From assembly GCF_964340395.1 (NCBI RefSeq), contig NC_135571.1, forward strand, positions 5,563,953 through 5,627,952: a stretch of DNA of 64,000 nt, given 5' to 3'. A program made the translations under genes and the position numbers. The first letter of the stretch is position 1, and every line of letters starts with the position of its first letter. The notes below the pieces were generated by a model that did no database searches, was not told the origin of the DNA, and saw only the letters and a list, made by a program, of their open reading frames with translations. The stretch is from Glandiceps talaboti (lineage: Eukaryota; Hemichordata; Enteropneusta; Spengelidae). Shown piece after piece: positions 47,070 to 64,000 of the stretch.

Positions 47070-47435
47070 TCTTCCAAACCCGACAGTCTTTCGTCAAAAA
47101 TAACTTGTAAAATCGCTAATTTTCGGTAACCTTTAACTTATTTTGGACGCGAATGGTAGCGACACTTCCCACAAAAATACCCACATCAAAATTTTGAAAG
47201 AAAACTTACCAAGTTACATTTACTCAGTTTCAATTGCTCATGTTTTTCTAATTCTCAGCCAACCTATAACAACGTATTTTACTCAATACCCGACATTTTG
47301 TCGTCAAAAAGTAACCGAATACAATCACAGATCAAGTTTTCGGTGATTTTTCGGCGTATCTTAATTAAATTTTAGACACGAACTGCGAAGTTAATTCACG
47401 ACAAAGTATCCCCGACCAAATTTTGATTTAAAAAT
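47070..47435. repeat. Two diverged ~205-bp tandem units
   Basis: ACCCGACAGTCTTTCGTCAA (47080) parallels ACCCGACATTTTGTCGTCAA (47289). TTTTCGGT and TTTTGGACGCGAA / TTTTAGACACGAA follow in both. Confidence 0.6.
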
Positions 47436-47624
47436 GACAAAAAAAATTGAATTCACAATATTTGTCCATTTTCTGTTTTCACATTTTGTGTAATAATAGC
47501 GGGGTAAATGCATGCGCACAACTCTTACGTTTGGTACGTGTATTTCTTGCACGCTTCGATAATCCGTCCAGATCGTTAGGGTCATTTAGTCTGCTAAAAA
47601 CGACAAAGACTTTTCCTTTGGATA

Positions 47625-47668
47625 GACACAAACACAGACACAGACACAGACACAGACACAGACACAGT
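47625..47668. repeat. (CACAGA)n hexamer array
   Basis: Seven units. Confidence 0.95.
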
Positions 47669-48190
47669 CTAAATATGTAGCTACGGGGATTGGCAAAATT
47701 CTACTATGTATAAAGGACCTTGAATGAAAGTTGTAAATCGAATTATAATGGTGTGTGGTTCTTTACATATTGAACGGATACTATATGAAAAACAAGATCT
47801 CTATTGAAATAGACATATAAATTTGACAAAGATCATTAATATTTAACCTAAATTTCAGAGAATACATTTCACACACTATATATAGAGGTTTATGTAAATT
47901 ATGTACATTCATAATATGTTTGTTTACGTGTGTCCATGTGTTGTTAGATAGTCCTCTTTATCAATGTCTTAGTAGTATTTTGTTATAGTGACCTAGTCAT
48001 TCCAGAGTTGAGAGTTTTACGTTAGATTACAGATACTGGTACTTGTTACATACATCTAGTAGTAGTTCTGTATTTGCCTTAAGACCTCGCACTGTGCTGA
48101 GGACCCATTCTCTACCAACGAATATCACGTGTGAAAGTCATAGAAGGCCTTTGGCGATGAGGAGGGGATGAGGATTCGATCAACACCCCC
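47669..48190. other. Non-coding stretch
   Basis: AT-rich; no supported gene. Confidence 0.45.
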
Positions 48191-48197
48191 ACCCCCC

Positions 48198-48283
48198 AAA
48201 CCAACCAACCAACCAACCAACCAACCAACCAACCAACCAACAAACAAACAAACAAACAAACAAACAAACAAACAAACAAACAC
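48198..48283. repeat. (CCAA)n / (CAAA)n microsatellite
   Basis: About 10 CCAA units then about 11 CAAA units. Confidence 0.97.
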
Positions 48284-48289
48284 AATAAA

Positions 48290-49180
48290 AACAAAAACAC
48301 ACAGTTTTGACTAGAAGTCAGTGAAAATGATTTCAGGACACTACCACAGTGTTCTAAGAAAATACTTCCAAATTTGCGAAGCGGGGCTCCCGATTCCCAT
48401 TCGGCAAATATCGACAAACATCGGCACAGTTCGATTTCTTGGTATACAGCTGGTAGTTGTACGTACGAGTACTATAGCATTTGTAATTGTCAGGTTGCTG
48501 GCCACCTTTATTTAAAACTCCGATAATGTTACATACAGGGTGACAGTCAATACATTACATTTTTGTCAGTTGTCGCTTCATTAGGAACAAATTGTTATGT
48601 AGTGTTGACATGAACGCCTTTGGTCTTTAGTTGACACGTGACCCGTAGTAGGGTTGCACACATTCCCTTGTCAAAATGACGGGCTGATAAAAAGCAGTTA
48701 CTTTATTGCACAAAAAGTTGGGGTAAGTGGGCGGGGTTTATTTCGAAGGTTGCGATACACTGTAAATTAGGAACACAATGCCGTCAAGTTGTCGTGATAT
48801 CATGTTCAGATTTAATCTGTTAAACCTTCAGTAGCTGTGACGTTTTGGTATTTTTTGTCCGTAAAAATGCCTCAAGTATTGCATGGAAGTATTGTTATAA
48901 AATCGTCCAATCTTCCGACTGTCGACTCCCTAGTCTACGAGTCGCTGGAGGTGCTGTGCAAGAGACAGACCCATCTACGAATTACGTGCTGCGCACACTG
49001 GCTTGAATTGATGTCCGTGTATAAACAGCAAAACCAAACTTTCAGGAATATTTAATCATTGTGTGATGCTGATAGATGTTTGCGTACTGCGTGATAATAT
49101 TTCAGAACCTCATGGCCTTACAATGGATGATGGCATATATTGAAGTTCTCTTCGCAATGGCAGTTATGGGGTGTATACTG
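48290..49180. other. Mostly non-coding stretch
   Basis: A 63-codon frame from ATG 48867 (MPQVLHGSIVIKSSNLPTVD...) looks protein-like, but it has no good donor and no domain. I leave it uncalled. Confidence 0.4.
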
Positions 49181-49184
49181 CGGC

Positions 49185-49262
49185 CGTCTTTTCGCGAGTA
49201 ATAGTGTATACGGCGGCCGTATTTTCACGAGTGATCGTGAGTGATAGCGAAAACTACAGCAG
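49185..49262. repeat. ~38-bp direct repeat, GC-rich
   Basis: GTGTATACTGCGGCCGTCTT and GTGTATACGGCGGCCGTATT open two adjacent units ending CGAGTRATMGT. Confidence 0.75.
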
Positions 49263-49564
49263 AATAAACCCCATCACAGCCGACACAGTGGTACATATGT
49301 AATAATACATGCTTCGGCAAGTACAACATAAGTGTAAAGTAGAAAGTAAGAACAAAATATGAACAAATAGTTCAAGTTACAGCTACTGGGGGCTTTACCC
49401 ATTCCAGAAAGAAATGGTTTATTTTGAAATCAAGTCATGTCAATGTTTTTATGTGCAATAAACTATATTCTCATTACACTTTAATCATTTCATTTTCTTC
49501 TTATTATTATTTTTAAAGTTTTTTTTCTGTCTTACCACAATCAGCAGAATTATATATTTATGGT

Positions 49565-49880
49565 TGCACAATGAATATTCATGACTCCCGAGTGCCTATT
49601 CCCTTCCGTGTAAAACACCTCATGAATATTCATGAGTCCTGAGTGCCTCCCCCCTTCCGTGTAAAACACTTCATGAATATTCATGAGTCCTGAGTGCCTA
49701 TTCCCCGTGTAAAACATCTCATGAATATTCATGAGTCCTGAGTGCCTATCCCCATCCGTGTAAAACATCTCATGAATATTCATGAGTCCTGAGTGCCCAT
49801 TCCCCGTGTAAAACATCTCATGAATATTCATGAGTCCTGAGTGCCTATTCCCCCGTGTAAAACATCTCATGAATATTCAT
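49565..49880. repeat. ~58-bp minisatellite within TIR element M
   Basis: About six units, each with TCATGAATATTCATGAGTCC, TGAGTGCC, a pyrimidine stretch and CCGTGTAAAACAYC. Unit length varies with the CCTTCC part. TGAATATTCA also occurs at the matching internal site of family M copy 1 (about 38701). Confidence 0.9.
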
Positions 49881-50075
49881 TCAGGAATATATTATTCTGT
49901 TGACTCCCATGATGCAATGTCCCATAGCAAAGATACCCTATTAAAGACACAAGATGTTTCTCTGAAATCGTAAGTAATTGTACATGATGTAAAATTATGA
50001 AATTACTTTCTAGAACTCAAGTTATAAAAAAATACCTTTATTTTCCTGGAAGCGGCGTTCCTCTTTAATCTCCAG
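49870..50075. mobile_element. TIR element family M, copy 2 (right half)
   Basis: Shares ATTCTGYYGACTCCCATRAT, GCAATGT, TGTTTCTCTGAARTCG, AAATTATGAAATTACT and a CCTTTATTTYCTGG end with 38690-38920. Its left half is replaced by the minisatellite at 49565-49880. Confidence 0.75.
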
Positions 50076-50214
50076 ATATGATTTTCATTTGTTCTGAAAA
50101 AAAAAAATCAAATTTAATCGTAAAATTTTGTATGCTGTTTTCACATACTACGATAGAAATGGAATTGGGTATACGTAAGTGTGTGGCGCCCTTGACTTTT
50201 GACCCAAAAAGCAG

Positions 50215-50462
50215 GTGAGATATTAAATTTTAAACGAAGGAAAGTCACACGTCCGGAGTTGCCTTGTATTTCCGTTTTACAACCACGAGAGAAAATTAAG
50301 GATGGAAATTATTACAAAATTGTAGTTCGTGGTGAACTAATAAAGGAAATGACAACGAACGAACGCGGCGTAATACACGAGATTTTACACTGTGCATTTT
50401 CATCCGATCGACGGTTATTAGACATCGAATTGTGGTTTTTTGATCAAATGTTGCCAGAATAA
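50215..50462 (+). CDS. Possible terminal coding exon, unknown protein
   Basis: Unrecognised. An acceptor (TTTTGACCCAAAAAGCAG) precedes a frame entered in phase 1 that encodes about 82 residues to a TAA at 50460-50462. The residues are charged and patterned (RKVTRPELPCISVLQPRE, NYYKIVVRGELIKEMTTNER, RRLLDIELWFFDQMLPE). The composition looks like folded protein rather than chance sequence. No upstream exon in phase 1 was found. The acceptor's pyrimidine tract is weak, and an RNA gene or relic remains possible. Confidence 0.4.
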
Positions 50463-50856
50463 TTTAGCCTTAGCAGTTAATGAGTATATATTGAGACGGC
50501 TTGACTCTTCCACTAGTTTTGAACCTCAGTGACCTTTTCAAGAAATAAGTAAAGGTAATTCTAGCTTTATATTGATACTTTTACCAAAGGACACAGGAAG
50601 TTAAATATCCCTCCGATTTGTATGCTCAGGCATCGGCTCTTTCAATTCATCACAATTTTTACCAAAGTGTTTTGTGGAAACATTTTTGAAATTTTCAAAC
50701 CGTAGAATTCTTACTGATGGTTTTCTAAATACCAATATTCATGGATTCTGATATCAAAATGTCAAAAACATTTTCATAAGACTTTGTGCATGCACTGGTG
50801 ATATTTGCTTGAAATGAGAGGGTTAATGCAAGTGACAAATCGCACAGAATTGTCAG
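50463..50856. other. Non-coding stretch
   Basis: Nothing recognised. Confidence 0.45.
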
Positions 50857-51250
50857 CTGAGGGGAGGGGGGGGGGCTACCCCCCTTATTGGAGTATACGT
50901 ACATGTATATGTGCCGCCCTTTGATCTAAAATGGGGTCTGGTTTTTTCGAGCTGAAGAGTCTAAAACGGGGTCCCCTTTGCATTATTTTCGATTTTGCTT
51001 GGTCTATGTGGTCCATTGTCCTTTACCAAATCATAATTGCCATTAATTGTCCCAAAATGTTGCCTCCTAAGGAAAATGTATTTAGGTCTAAACTTTCGTC
51101 TTTTAAAAAAACCTGTGATGGTCTAAAATAATGTATTGATATTTGGTCAAAGTGGGTCTAAAATGGGGCCTGGGGTACGGTTTCCAGCACTGGCCACACA
51201 CTCCTACCAGAGCTGACCACCGCCCTCAGGTGTTAGCTATTCAGCTTACT
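50857..51250. repeat. Dispersed repeat family W, copy 1
   Basis: Begins with a G-run then GGCTACCCCCCTTATTGGAG and TATACGTACATGTATATGTG. Carries repeated GGTCTAAAAYGGGGTC blocks. The G-run/CTAC/TATACGTA start matches 61880-61925. Confidence 0.6.
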
Positions 51251-52200
51251 GTGTAGGACATATTATTTTCTGTTGCACTTTGTGTTCAAGTTAGGGATGC
51301 TTCTCACTCCAGAGGATGGGATCTGGCCATGTAGGTCAGTCAATGAAACAACATTTTTCGGTCAACAAAATGGTTAGTTGCTACTTGAAAGCAAATTACA
51401 TAAAATTATCAGCTTTTTTTTGTAAATTGTGCTATTTGATATAGACATATGGAAAATAATAAATATGGTAGAATATTGATATGCGATATGTCACGGTCTT
51501 TTATTTGTCAATGCGTCCATTTGCCGGACTTTGTAAAAGATTTACAATTTCGCAGATGCTCTATATAAAATATTAATGTCAGGTCATTCTAATAGAAAAA
51601 AAGGTTAGATTTAATATAGCAGTCTCCCACGCCATGCTCAAGGTACTTTGTAATGTTAATCTTTGGTACGGACTGATAGTGGCACAACAATCGTTATACT
51701 TCAATTCCATGAGGAGTATGCAATCATCATAAAAATAAAATAACTGTCTATGTTTGAATAAAGTAGACCCAATCATTTCATCAGTAGTCTACAGTCTAGC
51801 CATTGGTTTGAATCTGAAGATCTGTTTACTCCACAAATATATCTTCAGATTGAACCCCAAAGGCTAGCTAGTCGCTAGACTATCTAGTCAGATAATCACA
51901 TATCTTGTGTTATAATCTTTCAAATGTTATCAACATGCCAATAAATCTCTTGCACGCCTCAGGACTTAGAAGGATTAACTTCATCTAAAACCTTAGCTTA
52001 CAACCAAAAGTTCTTGTCATTCAAAGTACGCAATTCACAAGACGAAAGGTTCAATTGTTGGCTAGACTAAATGAACTGTAACTACAGGTGTCCATGTATA
52101 TGAAAATTGACAGATTTCCATGATTAAAAAAACTGGCACAAGACGAATTTATATAAGCTTTTTTTTTACTTGGTTGGTTTACACTATTACAAAATAACGA
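51251..52200. other. Non-coding stretch
   Basis: An inverted repeat near 51795-51880 (TAGTCTACAGTCTAGCCATT-type block and AGTCGCTAGACTATC) is the only structure seen. Confidence 0.4.
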
Positions 52201-52203
52201 AAA

Positions 52204-52280
52204 CCAAACAAACAAACAAACAAACAAACAAACAAACAAATAAACCAACCAACAAACAAACAAACAAACAAACAAACAAA
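52204..52280. repeat. (CAAA)n microsatellite
   Basis: About 18 CAAA units with one CCAACC interruption. Confidence 0.97.
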
Positions 52281-52766
52281 AACGTTTCTAGTATGGCGTT
52301 GATATAGTGTTGATTCATGCCTTTAAAGACATTAGTATTTGTCTTCTGGCGTTGTTGGTTGTTAGCAAGGAGAAAATAGATAAACAAGAATATGAAGTAT
52401 TTTCAATGGTCACACATACAATAACGTTTCCATCTGAAGAATGGGTCTTCTTCTTAGTTGTTGCCGTCTTTGACCGGTATTGACAAAGCCCCTTATGTTA
52501 CTCGTATTTTGCATGAATAAAGAAAATAGGTACAGTATCTGTTACTAGTTAATATCTATATGTCACAGAGGAGACACTAGTTGAATCTTGCGCTAAGACA
52601 TCAAGGCTTTGCATTTACTCATGCGTAGTAGAAGAATTACCATGATACCAGAGTGAGCTGCTTGAGTTCCATGACCCCTTCGCGTCTTCACCGCATGAGC
52701 TCACTTATTTTAGTGGGAATAGACATACAGGCAATCGAGACTAAAGAGAAAGTGGTTGGGACTTAC

Positions 52767-52887
52767 GACACGTGGCTCTGTTTTCGTTATCACCATCAGG
52801 ACATTCGGGGTAGCCATCACATATAAAACCTTCGTAAGCACAAGTCAGACAGTCCATCAGAACAGGCAAACTCCGACTCAAAGCATT
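52767..52887 (-). pseudogene. Isolated LDL-receptor class A exon, frame broken
   Basis: Minus strand: an acceptor (TTTGGTTTCAG) at 52889-52888, then ECFESEFACSDGLSDLC in one frame and CDGYPECPDGDNENRATC in another, then a strong donor GTAAGT at 52766-52761. Together the six Cys and the CDG-x2-C-x-DG-x-x-E calcium cage match an LDLa module. LDLa exons are classically phase 1-1 with a length divisible by three. Both ends here are phase 1 but the length is 121, one base too many, with the shift between Cys3 and Cys4. Either the exon is dead or the assembly has an indel. No neighbouring exons were found. Confidence 0.7.
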
Positions 52888-53119
52888 CTGAAACCAAATT
52901 AATTATAGTATGGCTACAAAATAATATCATATAAATCTCCCCACGTACAACGCAGGTTATTATCTTTATGGTCACCAATTTCAAGTTGGTTGTAGTTATT
53001 TTTACACTGGAAATCGAATGGGAAAAAGAAAAAGTGTCAGGCCAGACATAAATCATAGTGACTTAGCTACATTGTACTGTTGCACTAGACAAAATTCTTA
53101 TCAAGATTGCAATGGTCGT

Positions 53120-53326
53120 TTGCATAATGAACACATATTGCCTGGCCATGAGGGCTATAGCACCCGTTTATTACACCCGAGGGACTGTGAGTTACCAGAA
53201 TCACATGCTATTTCCCGAGGCCGAAGGCCGAGGGAAATAGAAGTGATTCTGGTAACACACAGTCACGAGGGGGTAATGAACGGGTGCTATAGCCCGAATA
53301 TAGGCCAGGGAATATGTGTTTTATAA
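53120..53326. mobile_element. Hairpin element family H, copy 1
   Basis: Nearly perfect palindrome of about 190 bp. The left half begins AACACATATTGCCTGGCC (about 53129) and the right half is its complement (ending about 53320). The centre reads CCGAGGCCGAAGGCCGAGG. Related ends bound 60559-60744. Confidence 0.85.
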
Positions 53327-53525
53327 TATACCTCATGCTGTGAACTCGCGGTGCCAGACGACATCGTCAGAAGCTGCCATTTTGACCTGCTGTGAACGCG
53401 CGGTGGTCACGTGACCATGTAAAAGTTGATGGAACTATTTCCCTAGGGAAATAGTCATTCTATTTTCCTATCACGTGACTGATTCTAGCGAATCATGGCA
53501 CAGCATTATCACTAGGTATATTATG
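53322..53525. mobile_element. Second foldback abutting hairpin H
   Basis: ATAATATACCT (53322-53332) is inverted at 53515-53525, with ATGCTGTG next to both ends. The interior has ATTTCCCTAGGGAAAT, and TCACGTGAC / CACGTGACTGA. Either an independent MITE or the outer part of a nested insertion. Confidence 0.65.
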
Positions 53526-53706
53526 ATCTTGCTTATTAGGTTCTTACCAACATGGCTACACTATCTTTGTTACTTACTCTGTTGTGACCAGACAATAAAG
53601 TTAAGCTGTATTAGCATGATTCTTGTTTCTACTCAAATGTAGTATAATAATTCATTTAAATATCGACAATTTCTTGAACTAAGATCGACGGTATAACATC
53701 GACACA

Positions 53707-53960
53707 ATTATAATAATAATAATAATAATAATCTTTATTTATACTGGACAGTTCTTTAAGTATATAAACACTTGTCTCGCACGAAGTCCAGTGAGGGCCA
53801 GGGCCTCATGGGTTCAGTGTTAATGCAGGAGGAAACTAGAGTACCCGGGAAAAACCTGCGTAGTTCGGTGGCGTCAAACTGAACGACAGTCTTCTTACAG
53901 CGTGGTAAATTTAATCAGACCCTAAATTTGTTCGTACCCCGACCGGAAATTACAGGAAGA
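53707..53960. repeat. (TAA)n-headed dispersed repeat
   Basis: Seven TAA units lead into TCTTTATTTATACTGG, GGAGGAAACTAGAGTACCCG and GGAAAAACCTGCG, then an unrelated tail. The layout is SINE-tail-like on the opposite strand, and the sequence looks like a known type of marine-invertebrate repeat. Family not assigned. Confidence 0.5.
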
Positions 53961-54195
53961 GACAATAATCAGCCAATGTTTACAAACAGATGACCAATTT
54001 TGACGATAAATGATTGCAATCATACCTATATTGCCTGTTTATGAGAGCAATATACTACCACTGTAGTTGTTATATAGCAACTATTTCCCCTTACTGAAAG
54101 AACATCTATATGATCACGTTATAAGAATTATAGTGTGTCCTCAACACAACATACAGGTGTTTATTTGAATGATAGCCAAGATTTACCCCCCCCCT

Positions 54196-54222
54196 CTGTG
54201 TGTGTGTGTGTCTGTCTGTCTG

Positions 54223-54267
<45 letters not shown>
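54196..54267. repeat. (GT)n/(CTGT)n/(TC)n microsatellite
   Basis: Three simple repeats in series after a C-run. Confidence 0.97.
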
Positions 54268-54269
<2 letters not shown>

Positions 54270-55195
54270 AAAGACAAACCTACCTTCGCAGACAGGTAGA
54301 TTTCTGTTTGGAGGAGTTACTGTTCTTGATATAATGTTATTTATTGACACATGAACACATTCCCATACCCTAGCATTGCAATGGTAATTTGATACACTAC
54401 ACTACATTAGAATGTATCTTTCCCTGCCCCAATCTCCATCACCATTTAAAATTGAGAGTATGATTCATCATGGCTTTCATTTTCCTGGTAACTTAAAAAA
54501 ATGTATTTGTACCTTACCTACTTTTTTTCAGCGATTATTTGTGATGGGACTGTGTTCTATTAGTTAATAAATGAAGGACGACTTGCAGCGTCCTCTGTGG
54601 TCGTATTTTCAGACGTGGAAGTGTAGTGAGTGCATTAATACCAGAAAATAATCAATATTCACTAAACATTTTATCATCTTAATAATTATTGAGGTATGCT
54701 ATCTGTAGATATCACATTCAAAAATATTATTTTAAGTGGGTCATTCTTCGTCCTCTTTATCATCAGTGAAATTAATTTAGCTTTGTTATTTTACAGAAAT
54801 AATGTGTCAAGTAATGTCCTGAAAACGATGTCAAAGTGTGAACAATCTCCTTGCTAGTGGGGCCCTCTGTCGCCAAATACACTTAAAAACACCCTTAGAA
54901 ATGTTTTGCAACCTAGTTATCCAGTATATTATTGTAAATTAGTTTAAATTCTTTAGGGATTTTTTCTAACAATATTAAATATATGTATTCAAGTATTCAA
55001 GTGTGTGTGCCCTAGCAACGGGTATGTTTGGTAAAGTTGTTTATGTACAATGTAGTTCCGTGGTGATATATTTTTATTTTATTCACAAGGAAAATGTTCT
55101 ATAAGGAATTTGCTCATAACGATGAATCTATTATTTAACCACATATATTTTCAACTTAACTAAAGGTAATCCATGTTATGTATGTATTGACGTTT
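54268..55195. other. Non-coding stretch
   Basis: Nothing recognised. Confidence 0.45.
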
Positions 55196-55196
55196 G

Positions 55197-55197
<1 letters not shown>

Positions 55198-55230
<33 letters not shown>

Positions 55231-55234
55231 TGTA

Positions 55235-55267
<33 letters not shown>

Positions 55268-55440
55268 ATGTATGTACGTACGTACGTACGCACGCACGTA
55301 CGTACGTACGTACGTACGTACGTATGTATGTATGTATGTATGTATGTATGTGGCAATTAGTTGAGAAGAGATGGGCATACGGTTCGGAGGGAGTGTAGGG
55401 AATGTAGGGAGTATAGGGAGTGTAAGAGTGTAGGACTGAG
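55198..55440. repeat. (GTAT)n/(GTAC)n arrays and GTAGGGA repeats
   Basis: GTAT and GTAC tetramers to 55352, then GTAGGGAGT-type units at about 55388-55437. Frames through them are artefacts. Confidence 0.95.
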
Positions 55441-55938
55441 GTAGATATGGAATGGGGTGAAGAGAGATGGAAAACGTAGTTGGGAGAAATAACCCGAGAA
55501 AGATAGGCGATGGAATTCAAAACAGAGAGTATAAAATGTATGAAAGTAGACTGGAAGAATCTATTTTTAATTGTCATAGCTATGATAATATATAGATATG
55601 TGAACAGATCAACAGGAAACCATTGTCTACTGTGATATCATTGCATTGTTACCTTGCAATCTTCTACTGTGACAGTACACTTTCAACTATCATAACAGTC
55701 GTGTAATACAATTACAGAATTTTATTGTGTAAATATTAAATAAAGTACACATGAATGCTTGATCTGAACACATCATGAACAGTGTGACTAGAATTATCGA
55801 TTATCATAATTTGGAAACAATAAAATCGTTGTGTTAAATTGCGTAATGATCAAGTGTTATCAGTAAGATAACGAAATTATTTCAGACATTCTCTGGCAAA
55901 TATACCTAGCCTCCTAAAGTATCAAGGCCTTACTATCT

Positions 55939-55939
55939 G

Positions 55940-55976
<37 letters not shown>

Positions 55977-56120
55977 CAACCACTTGCCTACCCTTTTGCC
56001 AATTTGTCTACATGTCTGTATATATATATACCTATCCATCGATTCATCCAGCCACCCCATCCAGCTACCCATGCGCGCGCGCACACACACACACACGCAC
56101 ACACACATATATATATTATA

Positions 56121-56176
<56 letters not shown>

Positions 56177-56450
56177 AATATATATATACATAAATACATA
56201 CATACATACATACATACATACATACATACATACATACATACATACATACATACAAACATGCATACATACATACATACATACATACATACATACATACATA
56301 CACATGCATGCATGCATGCATGCATGCATGCATGCATGCATACATCCATCCATCCATCCATCCATCCATCCATACATACATGCATGCATGCATGCATGCA
56401 TACATACATACATACATACATACATACATACATACATACATACATACATG
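55939..56450. repeat. Compound (CTGT), (CA), (TA), (CATA), (CATG), (CATC) array
   Basis: Over 500 bases of low-order repeats with period-4 frames open on both strands (artefactual). Confidence 0.97.
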
Positions 56451-56942
56451 AAAGAAGACGTGAGTTCGTCATTTCATTACACTACTGTCCGTTTCACCAA
56501 AAGTATCATCAGGTGTATGGGTGAGCGTGTATGTATTTCTCTCCAAGCTGATTGAGCACTCTACTTGGCGAAAGAAGAATGAAATTCCATGTATATATAT
56601 ACACACATACATATTGTAAACAGGAACTCTGATGGTCCGATATATTCCAACTATCCTACTGCAATATTACCTACCGACTGACCTACCTACCTACCTACCT
56701 AACCAATCATGAACCCACCCTCCCACTCACCAATCGACCAACCAACCAATTCATCAACCAACCCACCCACTTGCTCATCAACCAGCCAACCCACCTACCA
56801 ACCTACCTGCCAACATACCTAGTACCTATAACTATGTACATATGTTTTTTTGTTATAGTGTATAACTGCCTATACAAAGTACTGTCAAATACTGAAATAT
56901 TTGAATTGTAAAACTGCCAGGTTCTAGTCACGTGTTCAACGT
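56451..56942. other. 3' flank of the receptor gene; CCTA/CCAA-rich
   Basis: CCTA- and CCAA-rich region at 56678-56820. No AATAAA was found close to the receptor stop on the minus strand. Confidence 0.5.
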
Positions 56943-63735
<6,793 letters not shown>

Positions 63736-64000
63736 GGTTGAAGCTGTTTATAGTTGTAGTTTTCTTTACTCCTCTTATTGTGTGGTAGGTAAGAAATCCG
63801 TGAGTTACATTTGAGGTAGGTGTCTTCCACGTCCTGTAACCAACCACAAAAAGGAATGTAATAAGATACAGCGTTTTGTTGGTATTGTCTAGTTCAGTTT
63901 CTTTACAGAAGCCATATATCTCTCCCTCTACCTGTCAAGTAAATTGCTGTCTTTACTGGTTTGGTTCATCGCTTTCCCTTTATACCTGGATATTGGCTTA
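63736..64000. other. 5' flank of the receptor gene
   Basis: Holds the 5' UTR and possibly the promoter or an upstream non-coding exon of the minus-strand receptor gene. No distinct motif is called. Confidence 0.4.

Noticed and set aside
48867-49055. 63-codon frame MPQVLHGSIVIKSSNLPTVD...
   Set aside because: Looks protein-like but lacks a good donor in phase with the exon at 50215 and shows no motif.
55914-56524. Long frames on both strands of Met-Tyr-Val-Cys or His-Thr-Tyr-Ile repeats
   Set aside because: Artefact of the compound CATA/TA/CA array.

Overview
This window is AT-rich, intron-bearing nuclear DNA from an animal. It is very dense in tetranucleotide arrays (GTAT, CTGT, CACT), foldback elements and short dispersed repeats. 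Split genes with GT-AG introns, a long C2H2 zinc-finger array, a Golgi-type sulfotransferase and a Cys-loop receptor subunit point to a bilaterian, probably a marine invertebrate. I cannot fix the phylum from the sequence alone.

Three multi-exon genes can be assembled with every splice phase matching. They are a 20-finger zinc-finger protein of 871 aa (plus strand, 20742-24557), a galactose-3-O-sulfotransferase-like type II membrane enzyme of 428 aa (plus strand, 26437-29488), and a complete but divergent nicotinic-receptor-like subunit of 454 aa in seven exons (minus strand, 56943-63735). A tRNA-Thr(UGU) gene lies antisense inside an intron of the receptor gene. A single-exon 411 aa disordered protein with a PP1-docking-like motif sits at 45462-46697. 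Weaker calls are a type II membrane first exon (13719-13879, minus), two short MG-Cys first exons (31264 and 31929), a terminal-type exon (50215-50462), a tail-anchor-like exon (about 17.4 kb, minus), and one isolated LDL-receptor class A exon (52767-52887, minus) whose length breaks its frame.

Layout: 0-13.6 kb is repeat ground (46-bp minisatellite, ghost repeats, a TIR element pair, and an inverted pair of hammerhead-ribozyme sequences next to a TA array). 13.7-20.6 kb holds one or two candidate exons and several foldbacks. 20.7-29.5 kb holds the zinc-finger and sulfotransferase genes. 30-45 kb is mostly non-coding with TIR elements. 45.4-46.8 kb is the 411 aa gene. 47-56.9 kb is repeats plus the candidate and LDLa exons. 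56.9-63.7 kb is the receptor gene, whose introns carry the tRNA, foldbacks and microsatellites.

The genes do not form an obvious pathway. The most distinctive signals are the hammerhead inverted pair, the receptor that kept its fold and Cys-loop but lost most of the acetylcholine aromatic box, a TIR element that contains a minisatellite, and an error-free three-finger duplication next to decayed fingers in the zinc-finger gene.
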